Of a DNA stretch of 64,000 nucleotides, positions 25,748-34,927 are shown piece by piece. A model generated the notes under the pieces. It made no database searches. It saw only the letters and a list, made by a program, of their open reading frames with translations, and was not told where the DNA came from. This DNA is from Croceibacterium salegens (lineage in GTDB: Bacteria; Pseudomonadota; Alphaproteobacteria; Sphingomonadales; Sphingomonadaceae): NCBI RefSeq assembly GCF_009827435.1, contig NZ_WTYM01000026.1, positions 1-64,000 on the forward strand. Reading direction: 5' to 3'. The stretch's first letter is position 1. Each line of letters opens with the position of its first letter. A program made the position numbers and the translations under genes.

Positions 25748-27925
25748 ATGAAGTTTTTCCGCTTGGCTTTGGCGGCTGCGCTCCTGACGCTGGCGGGGTG
25801 CGACCTTCCGGCGGACTACTACGGCGGCACGCCCGAAGCCGGCGCGATCGACGATGACCGCATGCTCGCCGCCGACAGCGATGCCGACAACTGGCTTGGC
25901 CACGGCCGGACCTATGCCGAGCAGCGCTTCAGCCCACTCGACCAGGTCAACGTCGACAACGTGGGCCAGCTGGGCCTCGCCTTCTCTGTGCCGCTCGACA
26001 CCCACCTCGGGCAGGAGGCGACGCCGATCGTCGTCGACGGGGTCATGTACTTCTCGACCGCCTGGTCAAAGGTCATGGCGGTCAACGCCACAACCGGCGA
26101 GGTGCTGTGGAAGTTCGACCCCGAAGGCGCGCGTTCGCAGGGCGCCAAGGCCTGCTGCGACGTGGTCAACCGTGGCGTGGCGGTTTGGGGCGGCAAGGTC
26201 TTCGTCGGCACGATCGACGCCCGCCTGATCGCGCTCGACGCAAAGACCGGGGCCAAGCTGTGGGACGTCCAGACGGCCGACATCTCCAAGCCCTACACAA
26301 TCACAATGGCCCCGCGCGTGGTGCGCGGCAAAGTCATCATCGGCAACTCCGGAGCCGAGCTCGGGGTGCGCGGATACGTCACCGCCTACGATGCCGACAC
26401 CGGCGGGCTCGTCTGGCGCTTTTACACCGTCCCCCCCAACCCCGCCGACGGTCCCGACGGCGCCGCCTCGGACGAGGTCTGGGCAGGGCCTGCGGGCAAG
26501 ACCTGGGCAGGCAAGTGGTGGGAAATGGGCGGCGGCGGCACCGTGTGGGATTCGGTCGTCTACGACGCCGAGTTCGACCAGTTGCTCGTCGGCGTTGGTA
26601 ACGGCAGCCCGTGGAACCATCGTGCGCGCAGCGATGGCGAGGGCGACAACCTGTTCCTCGCCTCGATCCTCGCGCTCGATCCCGACACCGGCAAGTACAA
26701 GTGGCACTACCAGCTCAATCCGGGCGAGAGCTGGGACTACACCGCCACGCAGCAGATGACGCTGGCCGACCTCACCATCGACGGGAAGGTCCGCAAGGTG
26801 GTGATGCAGGCGCCGAAGAACGGGTTCTTCTACGTTATCGATCGCAGCGACGGGAAGCTGATCAGCGCAGAGCCTTACGCTCCGCAAAACTGGGCGGAGA
26901 AGATCGACCTCGAAACCGGCCGCCCGGTCGAAAAGCCGGGCATTCGCTACAAGGACGCGCCCTACCTCATCTACCCCTCGGGCATCGGCGCGCATGCGTG
27001 GATGCCGATGAGCTATTCGCCCAAGACCGGCCTCGTCTACATCCCGATGATGGTGGTCCCGCTCTCGCTGTCGGACGACGCGAATTACGAGCGGCACATC
27101 GGTCGCTGGAACACCGGCGTCGGTTTCATGGCCCCGCCGCCGGGCTCGGTGCCGGGCAACACGCCGCTCGAACGCCGCGCTGCGCTGGCAGCGATGAACC
27201 GCGGTGCGCTCGTCGCGTGGGACCCGGTCAAGCAGAAGGCCGCGTGGACGATCGAGAAGGAATGGCCGTGGAACGGCGGCACGCTGGCGACCGGCGGGAA
27301 CCTCGTGTTCCAGGGCGATCCCTACGGCTTCTTCCACGCCTATGCCGCCGACACCGGCAAGGAGCTTTGGAATTTCGACAGTGGGCGCGGGATCCTCGCC
27401 GGGCCGGTGACCTACCGGGTCGACGGGGTACAATTTGTCGCGGTGCTGGCCGGGTACGGCGGCTCGATGGGTGTCGCGACGCAATCCGACTGGATGCGCC
27501 GCCCGCCGCCCAACGGTGTGATGTTGGTGTTCAAGCTCGGCGGCACAGCCAAGCTCGAACCGCTGCCTCCCTACGATCCGCCAGCCTACGTCATTAGCGA
27601 CGAGAAGTTCTCGCCCAAGCAGATTGCCGAGGGCGGCACGCAATACATTCAGTTTTGCAACATCTGCCATGGCGGCCCGGTCAACCCGAACCTGTTCCGC
27701 TCGCAAGTCGCGAAGGATTCAGGGGCATGGAAGGCGGTGGTCTTTGACGGCGGCCTGTCGGACAACGGCATGATCAGCTTCAAGACTTGGCTCGACGAGA
27801 AACAAGTGGAAGCGATCCGCGCCTATGTCCTCACGCAGGCGGCGCAGCTGGCGAAGCAGCCGGCTTCGCCGCTCGCTCCAGCAGGCAAAACCGGAGACAA
27901 AGGCCCCGCGAAACCCGGAACATGA
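25748..27925 (+). CDS. PQQ-dependent quinohaemoprotein alcohol dehydrogenase (lipoprotein)
   Basis: Periplasmic alcohol dehydrogenase of 725 aa: an eight-bladed propeller holding PQQ plus a C-terminal cytochrome c domain. The signal peptide ends in lipobox LAGC (Cys18), so it is probably membrane-anchored. The vicinal disulfide ring Cys136-Cys137 (KACCDVV), the blade repeats such as [14 protein letters not shown] and [15 protein letters not shown], and the WDYTATQQM segment mark the methanol/ethanol-dehydrogenase family. Haem is bound by Cys637, Cys640 and His641 (FCNICHG). Its stop overlaps the next gene (ATGA). Alcohol substrate unknown. Confidence 0.92.
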   Translation: MKFFRLALAAALLTLAGCDLPADYYGGTPEAGAIDDDRMLAADSDADNWLGHGRTYAEQRFSPLDQVNVDNVGQLGLAFSVPLDTHLGQEATPIVVDGVMYFSTAWSKVMAVNATTGEVLWKFDPEGARSQGAKACCDVVNRGVAVWGGKVFVGTIDARLIALDAKTGAKLWDVQTADISKPYTITMAPRVVRGKVIIGNSGAELGVRGYVTAYDADTGGLVWRFYTVPPNPADGPDGAASDEVWAGPAGKTWAGKWWEMGGGGTVWDSVVYDAEFDQLLVGVGNGSPWNHRARSDGEGDNLFLASILALDPDTGKYKWHYQLNPGESWDYTATQQMTLADLTIDGKVRKVVMQAPKNGFFYVIDRSDGKLISAEPYAPQNWAEKIDLETGRPVEKPGIRYKDAPYLIYPSGIGAHAWMPMSYSPKTGLVYIPMMVVPLSLSDDANYERHIGRWNTGVGFMAPPPGSVPGNTPLERRAALAAMNRGALVAWDPVKQKAAWTIEKEWPWNGGTLATGGNLVFQGDPYGFFHAYAADTGKELWNFDSGRGILAGPVTYRVDGVQFVAVLAGYGGSMGVATQSDWMRRPPPNGVMLVFKLGGTAKLEPLPPYDPPAYVISDEKFSPKQIAEGGTQYIQFCNICHGGPVNPNLFRSQVAKDSGAWKAVVFDGGLSDNGMISFKTWLDEKQVEAIRAYVLTQAAQLAKQPASPLAPAGKTGDKGPAKPGT

Positions 27926-28920
27926 CCATCCGCCATCAGTTCGCCATGCCGCTGTGTCTCGCGCTCGCTGCCTGCTCCGGCGGCGATGAGAATGGCGCGG
28001 CGCCAATCACCAAGGTCGCATGCGCCACACCGCCCGACACTCCGGTACGGATTGCGGGAGGAACCTTCGCGATGGGCTCCGACCTCGTCGATGCCGAGGA
28101 AAGCCCGATGCGCGCGACAACGGTCGGCAGCTTTTGGATCGACCCGCACGAGGTCACCAATGGGCAGTTCGCCGCATTCGTCGCCGCGACCGGCTATGTT
28201 ACGCTGGCGGAAAAGCCCGTCGATGCGGCCCAGTTCAACGTACCGAAGGAGCAGATCCCGCCCGAGCTGCTCGAACCGGGTTCAGCGGTGTTTACTCCTC
28301 CCGATACGCCGTCCGACCGCTATGCCGATTGGTGGAAATACATTCCCGGCGCAAACTGGAAGAAGCCATACGGACCTGGAGGTGCTGACGCCGTACCCGC
28401 CGAGCCTGTGGTGCACATGGCGTGGGACGACATGGTTGCCTATGCCAAGTGGAAGGACGGTCGGCTGCCGACCGAAGCGGAATGGGAATACGCCGCCAAA
28501 GCCGGTCAGCCCGCGCGCAAGGACCAGCCCGGACCGGGCAAGGCCAACACCTGGCAAGGCCTCTTTCCGGCAGTCAACGAAGGCAGCGATGGTTTCAAGG
28601 GAATTGCCCCGGTCGGCTGTTTCGCCCCCAACGCCAACGGGCTCTACGACATGGTCGGCAACGTCTGGGAGGTAACCGCCGACTTCTATCGTCCGGGCCA
28701 CGACCCGGCGCAGCGCGACAACCCCAAGGGTCCTAGCGAGAACGATGCATACGATCCGCTCAATCCCGGCTTTGCCAGCCGGGTGATGAAGGGCGGATCG
28801 TATCTCTGCGCGCCGAATTACTGCCAGCGCTACCGGCCCGAGGCACGGCAGGGGCGCGATGCCGGACTTGGCGCGAGCAACGTCGGATTTCGCCTTGCCT
28901 ACGACCGGGCACCGGGCTGA
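27922..28920 (+). CDS. Formylglycine-generating-enzyme-like lipoprotein
   Basis: Protein of 332 aa with a lipobox AAC near residue 15, then an FGE-sulfatase domain: FAMGSD, DPHEVTNGQFAAFV, VVHMAWDDMVAYAKW, RLPTEAEWEYAAKAG, YDMVGNVWEVTADFY and GGSYLCAPNYCQRYRPEAR. The last segment keeps both Cys of the copper/cysteine active site found in true formylglycine-generating enzymes; many family members lack them, so activity is plausible. No sulfatase gene is nearby; the partner in the operon is the PQQ dehydrogenase. Known FGE converts a Cys to formylglycine in sulfatases; here the target is unknown. Confidence 0.85.
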   Translation: MTIRHQFAMPLCLALAACSGGDENGAAPITKVACATPPDTPVRIAGGTFAMGSDLVDAEESPMRATTVGSFWIDPHEVTNGQFAAFVAATGYVTLAEKPVDAAQFNVPKEQIPPELLEPGSAVFTPPDTPSDRYADWWKYIPGANWKKPYGPGGADAVPAEPVVHMAWDDMVAYAKWKDGRLPTEAEWEYAAKAGQPARKDQPGPGKANTWQGLFPAVNEGSDGFKGIAPVGCFAPNANGLYDMVGNVWEVTADFYRPGHDPAQRDNPKGPSENDAYDPLNPGFASRVMKGGSYLCAPNYCQRYRPEARQGRDAGLGASNVGFRLAYDRAPG

Positions 28921-28987
28921 CTGCAGACGTGCGAAATCGCGCCGGCAAGCGCAGCGTTCGATCCATGATTTGTGTCGGGTTTTTAGG

Positions 28988-29032
28988 TGGTTGCGGGGGT
29001 TGGATTTGAACCAACGACCTTCAGGTTATGAG
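28988..29032 (-). other. Attachment site: 3' half of initiator tRNA-Met (5' half absent)
   Basis: Read on the minus strand, 29032 to 28988 gives the anticodon loop CTCATAA (CAU anticodon), the anticodon-stem 3' strand, the T arm with GTTCAAATC, the acceptor strand and CCA. The acceptor strand ends CCCCGCA-A-CCA; the A at position 72 is the initiator hallmark (it faces C1). Upstream of the anticodon loop the sequence leaves the tRNA pattern at once, so this is a displaced half and the likely left attachment site of the integrative element whose integrase begins at 29224. Confidence 0.85.
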
Positions 29033-29223
29033 GGCTCTGCTGCAATCCTACGGCTCACTACGCAAACCTACTCTTAAGACCTTATTTTCAGCACCTTAGG
29101 TTGACTGCAGAAGTGTATCGCGACTGTGTGTCTACGCACGGTTTCGCTATGCTTCGCCCCCGCCTGCTTCCTATTTGCTTACGGATCGGAGCCCGAAACC
29201 GCCACTGGTAACAGGAGGCGTAA

Positions 29224-30387
29224 ATGGCCAAGCTCACAAAGCGCATGATCGAGGCGCTCGAACCGACTGACAAAGATTACTTCGTCTGGGATGATGAACT
29301 CTCAGGGCTCGGTATTCGGGTCTTCCCAACCGGACGCAAGCAGTTCGTTCTGCAGTATCGCTATGGCCGTACATCCCGGCGAATGGGCTTGGGGCGCTTT
29401 GGCGCGATCACGCCAGACCAGGCCCGCGGCCTCGCCCTCGAGGCGATGGTGAAGCTGCGCCAAGATGTCGACCCAATGGCTGAGAAGCGCGCGAAGCGCA
29501 CCGCGCTCACCGTGCGCGAGCTCTCCGATCGCTTCGACGTGGAGCATATCGCAGTCCACCTAAAGGCGAGCACGGCCAAGGAGTACCGCCGTAACCTCAA
29601 CCTCTTCATTCTACCGGCGATCGGTCACTTGCGGATCGTCGACGTCACCCGAGCCGACGTTGCGAAGTACCATCACGACTGGCGGCACCGTCCTTATCAG
29701 GCTAACCGCAATCTTGAGATCATCTCCAAGATGTTCAATCTGGCCGAGCTCTGGGGATTGCGACCCGACGGCACCAACCCTCGGCGGCACATCAAGAAGT
29801 ATCCGGAAAAGAAGCGTGAGCGATACTACTCGACGGCAGAGCTTCAGGCCATCGGTCGCGTGCTCGGCGAGATGGAAGAGGAGCGGATCGAACTCCCATC
29901 AGCGATTGCCGCCGTACGACTCCTGCTGTTCACGGGCTGCCGTCTAAGCGAGATCATGACTCTCCGTTGGGAGTACGTCGACATTCCAAACAAACTGCTC
30001 CGCCTTCCCGACAGCAAGACCGGGTCAAAGGAGGTTCATCTTGGCAATGCGGCAATCAAGGTCTTGGAGGACATTACTCCCACAGCCGATAACCCCTTCG
30101 TGATCGAAGGTAGAAATCCAGGTGCTCACCTCACCGATCTCCAGCCGTTCTGGCAGCGGCTACGAGGGCGCGCAGGTCTGAAAAACGCGAGGATACATGA
30201 CCTGCGACATACCTTCGCCTCGGTTGCCGTTAGCCACGGCCAGAGCCTGCCAATGATCGGCAAGCTCCTCGGCCATACGCAGGTTCAGACGACGGCACGC
30301 TACGCCCACTTGGCCAACCAGCCGGTGCTTCAGGCGGCAAATGATGTGTCCAATCTGATCGCGCAGAGTTTGGTTCCGACCGGGTGA
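29224..30387 (+). CDS. Tyrosine-type site-specific integrase
   Basis: Integrase of 387 aa: N-terminal arm-binding domain (FVWDDELSGLGIRVFPTGRKQ), SAM-like core-binding domain (about 95-185), and catalytic domain with Arg in GCRLSEI (about 240), HDLRHTF, the GHTQVQTTARYAHL stretch with His and the nucleophilic Tyr. All catalytic residues (R, H/R, H, Y) are present. It sits 190 bases inside the tRNA 3' half, the classic position for an island integrase. CAGGAGGCG precedes the ATG. Confidence 0.93.
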   Translation: MAKLTKRMIEALEPTDKDYFVWDDELSGLGIRVFPTGRKQFVLQYRYGRTSRRMGLGRFGAITPDQARGLALEAMVKLRQDVDPMAEKRAKRTALTVRELSDRFDVEHIAVHLKASTAKEYRRNLNLFILPAIGHLRIVDVTRADVAKYHHDWRHRPYQANRNLEIISKMFNLAELWGLRPDGTNPRRHIKKYPEKKRERYYSTAELQAIGRVLGEMEEERIELPSAIAAVRLLLFTGCRLSEIMTLRWEYVDIPNKLLRLPDSKTGSKEVHLGNAAIKVLEDITPTADNPFVIEGRNPGAHLTDLQPFWQRLRGRAGLKNARIHDLRHTFASVAVSHGQSLPMIGKLLGHTQVQTTARYAHLANQPVLQAANDVSNLIAQSLVPTG

Positions 30388-30628
30388 CAAGCGGGTCCAC
30401 CTCGAAGTTTGGGACTGACGGGGTCTGCTTCGCGCCCCAAATTCAGCCGTTCAGCCTGGCGGTGCGCGACGCTCAGAACTGCCGATCCTTCGGGCAACGT
30501 TCAAACGTCAGTTACACAGATGCGGTTTAGCCTCGTTCTCATCGGTTCGCGCGACTATCGATCTCGAGCGTAATATGATCAATCATCGAAGCTATTCTAA
30601 TTTGCGGGCCATCGTCGATCGTTAATTA
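30388..30628. other. Intergenic region between integrase and methylase operon
   Basis: 241 bases with no open frame I would defend and no evident RNA. It lies between the 3' ends of the integrase and the Dam-type gene (convergent). No clear terminator hairpin seen. Confidence 0.4.
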
Positions 30629-31480
30629 CTACGCGCGGCTACCAATCGGCGTAAGGTTGAGTGCAAACAGAGCCTCGGTTGTGCCGCCGCGGTGCGCTGC
30701 GGATCCAGCCAAAATGGACTGACGCTCGACCGAAGTGTAGGTGAAATCGTCGCGATAAAGCTCCCGCAGACTCTCGTGATCGGCATTCGTAACTAGTACA
30801 GCAGCACCTCGTGAGCCGGCCCGCCGTAAAGCCGCCGCAAGCCTGACTTGGTCGTCCCAACTGAAGATAGTCTCGTTATATTTCACGAACCCATTCATGT
30901 TGTGCTTCACGGTATAAGGTGGGTCGACGAATAAAAAATCACCATGGCCGCAAGCGTCAATCGTTGTCTCGAAGTCTTGGCAGGCTATTTCGGCCCCGCT
31001 CAGAGCTTTCGAGTAGAGTTCAAAATCTTCACCTTCAATCAACACTGTGGTCTTTGTGCCTATCGGCACATTGAACTCGCCGAGCCTATTCACTCGGTAA
31101 AGCCCGTTCCAGCAGGTTCTATTAAGATAAAGCATTCTGGCTGCGCGGCCGAGGTCATCCCCGATCACTTGCTTACGCACCGCGTAATAATGATCGCGGG
31201 AGTGTTCGTCGTGATGCCGCCTGAGCATCGCCTGAAGTTCCACTGGGCTGTCTCGGATGACGCGATAGAGGTTGATTAGGTCCTGATTGACATCGGCTAA
31301 TATCGCCCTTTCAGGTAGAAGCGAAAAGAAGATCGCTGCACTCCCAACAAACGGCTCAACGAGGCGGTCGAAGGTTGGGGGCGCTGGAAAACCTCGCGAC
31401 ACAAGCCAACGCTTGCCGCCGGCCCATTTCAGAAATGGCGGAGGAGTGGCGGTCCGGATAATCTGCTGTGTTTCGATCAT
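30629..31480 (-). CDS. Dam-type N6-adenine DNA methyltransferase (D12 class)
   Basis: Protein of 283 aa. Motifs: FLKWAGGKRW (about 16-25, SAM-binding loop of the D12 class), EPFVGSAAIFF, DVNQDLINLYRVIRD, and the catalytic DPPY (186-189) followed by TVKHN. Target site cannot be read from sequence. The ATG at 31480 shares a base with the stop of the DGQHR gene (TGATG); a GTG three bases earlier is possible. With the upstream DGQHR and membrane genes it forms one minus-strand operon. No restriction endonuclease is recognisable beside it. Confidence 0.9.
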   Translation of the reverse strand: MIETQQIIRTATPPPFLKWAGGKRWLVSRGFPAPPTFDRLVEPFVGSAAIFFSLLPERAILADVNQDLINLYRVIRDSPVELQAMLRRHHDEHSRDHYYAVRKQVIGDDLGRAARMLYLNRTCWNGLYRVNRLGEFNVPIGTKTTVLIEGEDFELYSKALSGAEIACQDFETTIDACGHGDFLFVDPPYTVKHNMNGFVKYNETIFSWDDQVRLAAALRRAGSRGAAVLVTNADHESLRELYRDDFTYTSVERQSILAGSAAHRGGTTEALFALNLTPIGSRA

Positions 31481-32628
31481 CACTCAATCGTTTCGACGAG
31501 GTCACGGTAGAGTCGCGTCTCTCCCGATGTGCCGGGTGGATAACGCTCTGTGTTAAAGTCATCCCATTTGAGCTGCGACCTCTGAAATATGCTGCTGAAG
31601 GTATCCGACGACACAACCTCGCCGGGCACCGCGACGAAGTTGTACGCGTCGCGGAAAAAACGAATTAACGCTCGAAACCCGTTCGTTCTCGGCAGAATCT
31701 GTCCGGTCCCTTTGACTGCCCACGCTTCCGGCCAGCGCTTCTGCACCGCTTCAAAATAGTTCCAGATGAGTTCTGCCAGATCGACATCGCGACCTTCCAA
31801 GAAGAAGCGGCGCAGGACAAGTTTTCGAGCCTCGTCATCGCTAATCGGCTGGAATGACCGGCCCCGACGAGCCCAGTCGCGATCCGCGATCAGCTGTTTC
31901 TTGTTGGCCACCATATGGGAGAGTAGACCCTCAACTACTGTGGCTTGCGAAAGCGGCTCCGGCGCGTACCGCCCAGGGGTTGCTGTCCCGAGCCGCTTTA
32001 TCCGCTCATGGAAAGGGCTTCCGTCGGTCTGGTCCAACGAAAGGCAGACCGAGTGCGCGATCCTTTCGGGCGAGTTAGAAGTGCTATAGCTGAAAAGGTC
32101 GTAGACTAAGCTCTTGCTAACCTTAGTTTGAGCGAGATTGACGGTCGCGAATACACGCGCCTGATCCTCGATGTCCGCATCGACGAGGATTGCGACGTTG
32201 ACGTCAAAGTCTTCGACGTTCGCTCGTTTAAGCCCCTCGATCCGATGTTGGCCATCGATGACCCGAGCGACACGTTCGTAGCTAAAGAGCCCGTCGGGAT
32301 TGGAGACCTGCTCGCTCTGCAAAATCATCTTCAAGCAACCATCGTCACACTCTTTCAGCGTGACGCATGAGGCAGAAATGGCGAGCACAACGGCGGTCGG
32401 AAACGTCGCGTCGATAGTTGTCACGTAAGTGGCGATCTCTTGGACGCGCTTCTCACTCAGTTCGCGTTGAACGCCAGTGGCTAGGTATATACCGTCCTCA
32501 CAGTTACGAATTTCCCGCATGTCATATTCGGCGAGTTCCCATAGCACTCGGCTTGGCAGCGTGCCGATGTAGAGGTCTCCAAGCGGTTGACGCGCACGAA
32601 CGACGTTTAGGACCACTTCAATTCTCAT
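31480..32628 (-). CDS. DGQHR-domain protein (DndB-like)
   Basis: Protein of 382 aa. The hallmark ARVIDGQHRIEGL has DGQHR at 125-129, and FATVNLAQTKVSKSLVYDLF follows as in the DndB/DGQHR family; the N-terminal TGVQRELSEKRVQEIATYV segment is also family-like. DndB-type proteins regulate phosphorothioate-modification operons, while orphan DGQHR proteins occur in defence neighbourhoods; their biochemical role is not settled. ATG 32628 has a GGGGGG run upstream; an earlier in-frame start would lie inside the neighbouring gene. Coupled with the downstream Dam-type gene. Confidence 0.85.
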   Translation of the reverse strand: MRIEVVLNVVRARQPLGDLYIGTLPSRVLWELAEYDMREIRNCEDGIYLATGVQRELSEKRVQEIATYVTTIDATFPTAVVLAISASCVTLKECDDGCLKMILQSEQVSNPDGLFSYERVARVIDGQHRIEGLKRANVEDFDVNVAILVDADIEDQARVFATVNLAQTKVSKSLVYDLFSYSTSNSPERIAHSVCLSLDQTDGSPFHERIKRLGTATPGRYAPEPLSQATVVEGLLSHMVANKKQLIADRDWARRGRSFQPISDDEARKLVLRRFFLEGRDVDLAELIWNYFEAVQKRWPEAWAVKGTGQILPRTNGFRALIRFFRDAYNFVAVPGEVVSSDTFSSIFQRSQLKWDDFNTERYPPGTSGETRLYRDLVETIE

Positions 32629-33118
32629 TGTGGCCCCCCTTCCGCCGCTGGAGTTCGTCTTGAACTTTCGAAGCCACGGTAGCACCCGCTTGCAACGCGT
32701 CACCCGAATTCACCGACTTCATTGCATCAGCCAAAATGCGAACAACGAGTACGCCGAGGTATAGCCAGAATGCCGCCACGCCCACGAACGCCTGCCCCTT
32801 CTGAAGCGTCGGATCTATCGCAACCAGCGCGACTAGAAAGAGCATGCAGGCGATCGATCCGAGACCGATCCAAAGGGTCGCAGAATCAGGCAATTTCTTT
32901 CTAATGCACAAGAGTGCCAGCGTTGCGAGCGAGCCCATCGAAAAAAATGCGAGCTGGCCATTCGATAGGAATGCCCAATAATCTTCTGTCGAATTCTTGT
33001 TAACGACGGCGGCCAAACGACCGAGGAGCAGAGGCGCCAAGCTGAAGAATGCTACGAATATCACATCGTAGGCCGCCAAGCCGAGGTGGCCGAGGACCGC
33101 TTTCCAATATGCCTTCAT
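32618..33118 (-). CDS. Four-helix membrane protein of unknown function
   Basis: Protein of 166 aa with about four hydrophobic segments (about 14-36, 54-70, 80-100, 108-128) and a polar, lysine-rich C-terminus (GATVASKVQDELQRRKGG). Its end overlaps the DGQHR start by 11 bases, so it is the first gene of the DGQHR-Dam operon. The layout of a small membrane protein with a modification-related pair suggests a membrane effector or sensor, but nothing in the sequence names it. Confidence 0.75.
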   Translation of the reverse strand: MKAYWKAVLGHLGLAAYDVIFVAFFSLAPLLLGRLAAVVNKNSTEDYWAFLSNGQLAFFSMGSLATLALLCIRKKLPDSATLWIGLGSIACMLFLVALVAIDPTLQKGQAFVGVAAFWLYLGVLVVRILADAMKSVNSGDALQAGATVASKVQDELQRRKGGHNEN

Positions 33119-33236
33119 CGCTCACCCCGCATATGGAAGGTCTAACTGGCTGCTTTCAATGAGCAACAAAATTCTAGGGCCGTAACGGACCAAATTATGG
33201 CGCTGAGCGGCATTGTCAGAGCAATTGCACCTTAAC

Positions 33237-33677
33237 CTATTGGCCGCAGCTCAGGGCTGCTGTCAGTCTCACCTTGTCTCCGGCTTCGCTCCTAGGATCA
33301 GAGGCGTTTGGCCAAAATTTGGGCTTCCGAAGCTGGTCAATCTCATCCAAAATCGACCAAGTGCAGTTAGTCTGACAATGCCCATGGTAGGTCTTGCCGT
33401 TCCACTCCCGCACAAGTCGCGTCCCCGGCTTTATCGCGATGTCGTGAGCTGACCTGACCGAGCCGGTCTGTTCCAGTCGCCTGTTTGCCTTTTCGATTGC
33501 TTTCCTGGTCGATGACGGCAGCCCGCCATGCAAGCGGCTCTGCAACCGCCAGGCGATGCCTCGCTGCAGCAGGCCTGGCCCGATATCGGGTGCAGGCTTC
33601 CTGAAGAGCTCGCGCCAGCGGGTTCTCAGCTCGGCAGGTGACATCGCGGCGAGGTCCTCGATGTCGAGGCCGGGCAT
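33237..33677 (-). CDS. DUF2924 family protein with divergent C-terminus
   Basis: Protein of 146 aa. The first 95 residues are clear DUF2924: LAAMSPAELRTRWRELF, RGIAWRLQSRLHGGL and KPGTRLVREWNGKTYHG. The usual continuation (a strand-rich region ending in a WNGP.FFGL motif) is absent; instead the frame runs through TWSILDEIDQLRKPKFW to a stop. A +1 frame does not restore the motif either, so decay is likely. Partner DUF3489 gene overlaps its start (TGATG). In phages these two genes normally precede a serine recombinase, which is missing here. Confidence 0.75.
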   Translation of the reverse strand: MPGLDIEDLAAMSPAELRTRWRELFRKPAPDIGPGLLQRGIAWRLQSRLHGGLPSSTRKAIEKANRRLEQTGSVRSAHDIAIKPGTRLVREWNGKTYHGHCQTNCTWSILDEIDQLRKPKFWPNASDPRSEAGDKVRLTAALSCGQ

Positions 33678-33904
33678 CACTGCACCTCGGCAGTCACCCG
33701 GTATGCAGTCTTGCCGTCCGGTCGCTCTTCCTTGACTACTGTTGCGCCGGTCTTGCGCACGCCGCTGAGGAATGCGCGGCAACTGTGCGACTTCCAGCCG
33801 CTTGCCTTCTCCATCTCCGCCAATGTGGCGCCTCGCTCACGGCGCGGCATGGAGTTGATGCTCGCGGCCTTGGTCTTGCGCTGAGGGTTCTTTGCGTTGG
33901 ACAT
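33677..33904 (-). CDS. DUF3489 family protein
   Basis: Protein of 75 aa with the DUF3489 core RRERGATLAEMEKASGWKSHSCRAFLSGVRK, a winged-helix-like DNA-binding unit, and the family end KTAYRVTAEV. AAGGAGA lies nine bases upstream of the ATG. It is the first of two overlapping genes (with DUF2924) that recur next to phage recombinases. The usual third gene is absent, so this looks like a leftover of an older mobile element. Confidence 0.8.
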   Translation of the reverse strand: MSNAKNPQRKTKAASINSMPRRERGATLAEMEKASGWKSHSCRAFLSGVRKTGATVVKEERPDGKTAYRVTAEVQ

Positions 33905-34521
33905 CTTGGGTCTCCTTTGTGGGGCGGACCATCCGCCCTCACTGACCCGAGCCGCCGGACCATCATGTCCAGGCGGCGATCAATCGCCGACACCAATGCT
34001 CGACAAGCGCAACTAGTCCCGTCGGAATGACCGCTTAGCGCCCCGTTATCGGTCGTTCGGAATAGCTGGGCACGAGCCCAAGACCTGCCGTTCGTTCAGT
34101 TCGCTCTCGGCGGTGGCAGGAACGTCCGGCTTTGGGAGTTTGCTGCCGGGAAGCCTGCGTCGGGCCCGTTGCAAAGGCGAACCTACGCGAGGTTGCAACA
34201 GAATGAGCAATAGGGATGCGAGAAAAAATTCTCGATCCTAAATCGCGGCGGGCGTTCGCGTTTGCGCAAGCGGAACGACGCTTTAGTATAGATCTAGCGA
34301 GTGTTGGACTGTCAAAGCGCCTACAGTAAGGTGAGAACGGCGGCTCAAGAGAGCCAATCGAGGGGACGCGTTGATTAGTAAGATCGATGATTTGCACGAG
34401 CGAGCAAGGCGGTCCCGGGCTTTTTCGAATCAGGAGAAGGCGGGCGCCGATCAGGCACCCTGAACAGGCCGCCGAGCAAGAAGGCATCAATCTAACAGGA
34501 AAGCACGCAGCGGAGGGCAAG
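33905..34521. other. Gene-free stretch, 617 bases
   Basis: I see no open frame worth calling: a 176-codon minus-strand frame at 34035-34562 has a Ser/Arg-rich shadow composition with no motif. The sequence around 34235-34330 is AT-richer than its flanks and contains a GAGAA-AATTCTC inverted repeat, plausible promoter territory for the small membrane gene at 34522. No tRNA or clear small RNA. Confidence 0.4.
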
Positions 34522-34908
34522 ATGGCGGACAGTCTGACGAAACAGATCGGTCGATATTTCAATCTGGGCGCGATAGCGCCGCGACCGATCTATGATCCCG
34601 ACGCGACGCCGCCACCGCCCAAACCGGCGGACTGGCTGCCGCAATATGTCGCGGTAGCCTTGGGCGTCGCGGCGGAACCGTTCCTGCACACGTTTATCGC
34701 CACCAAGCACTGGTTTGGCACGACTACGCCGGATCTCATTCCGCAAACCTTCTTCGGCCTAATCATGGCCGTCCTAATTTTCCCCGGGGTTTACAAAAGC
34801 TCGTTCGATCCGGCCAACCCGCGCTTCGTGCAATTCAGCGCGATCTTCGCATCCGGGATTGGCTGGCAGTCGCTGTTCTCGACTGCGTCGAAAGCCGTCG
34901 CCGGCTGA
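34522..34908 (+). CDS. Small membrane-associated hypothetical protein
   Basis: Protein of 128 aa with a Pro-rich stretch (DATPPPPKPADWLPQ) and then two to three hydrophobic segments (about 45-60, 72-88, 104-118). GGAGGG sits eight bases before the ATG, which supports this start over an upstream one at 34387. It faces the pseudo-caspase gene, 3' end to 3' end, separated by 19 bases. Function unknown. Confidence 0.6.
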   Translation: MADSLTKQIGRYFNLGAIAPRPIYDPDATPPPPKPADWLPQYVAVALGVAAEPFLHTFIATKHWFGTTTPDLIPQTFFGLIMAVLIFPGVYKSSFDPANPRFVQFSAIFASGIGWQSLFSTASKAVAG

Positions 34909-34927
34909 TCCGGAGCCAATCCTACCC

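Noticed and set aside
26066-27706. Antisense frame of 546 codons opposite the PQQ dehydrogenase
   Set aside because: No motif and overlapping a complete, motif-rich gene.
28980-29075. A complete tRNA-Met gene on the minus strand
   Set aside because: Only the 3' half from the anticodon loop onward is present; the bases where the D arm and 5' acceptor strand should be (29033-29075) do not fit, so no functional tRNA can fold from this copy.
34035-34562. Minus-strand frame of 175 codons in the gap before the small membrane gene
   Set aside because: Ser/Arg-rich, no ribosome-binding site or domain, and overlaps the better-supported start at 34522 on the other strand.
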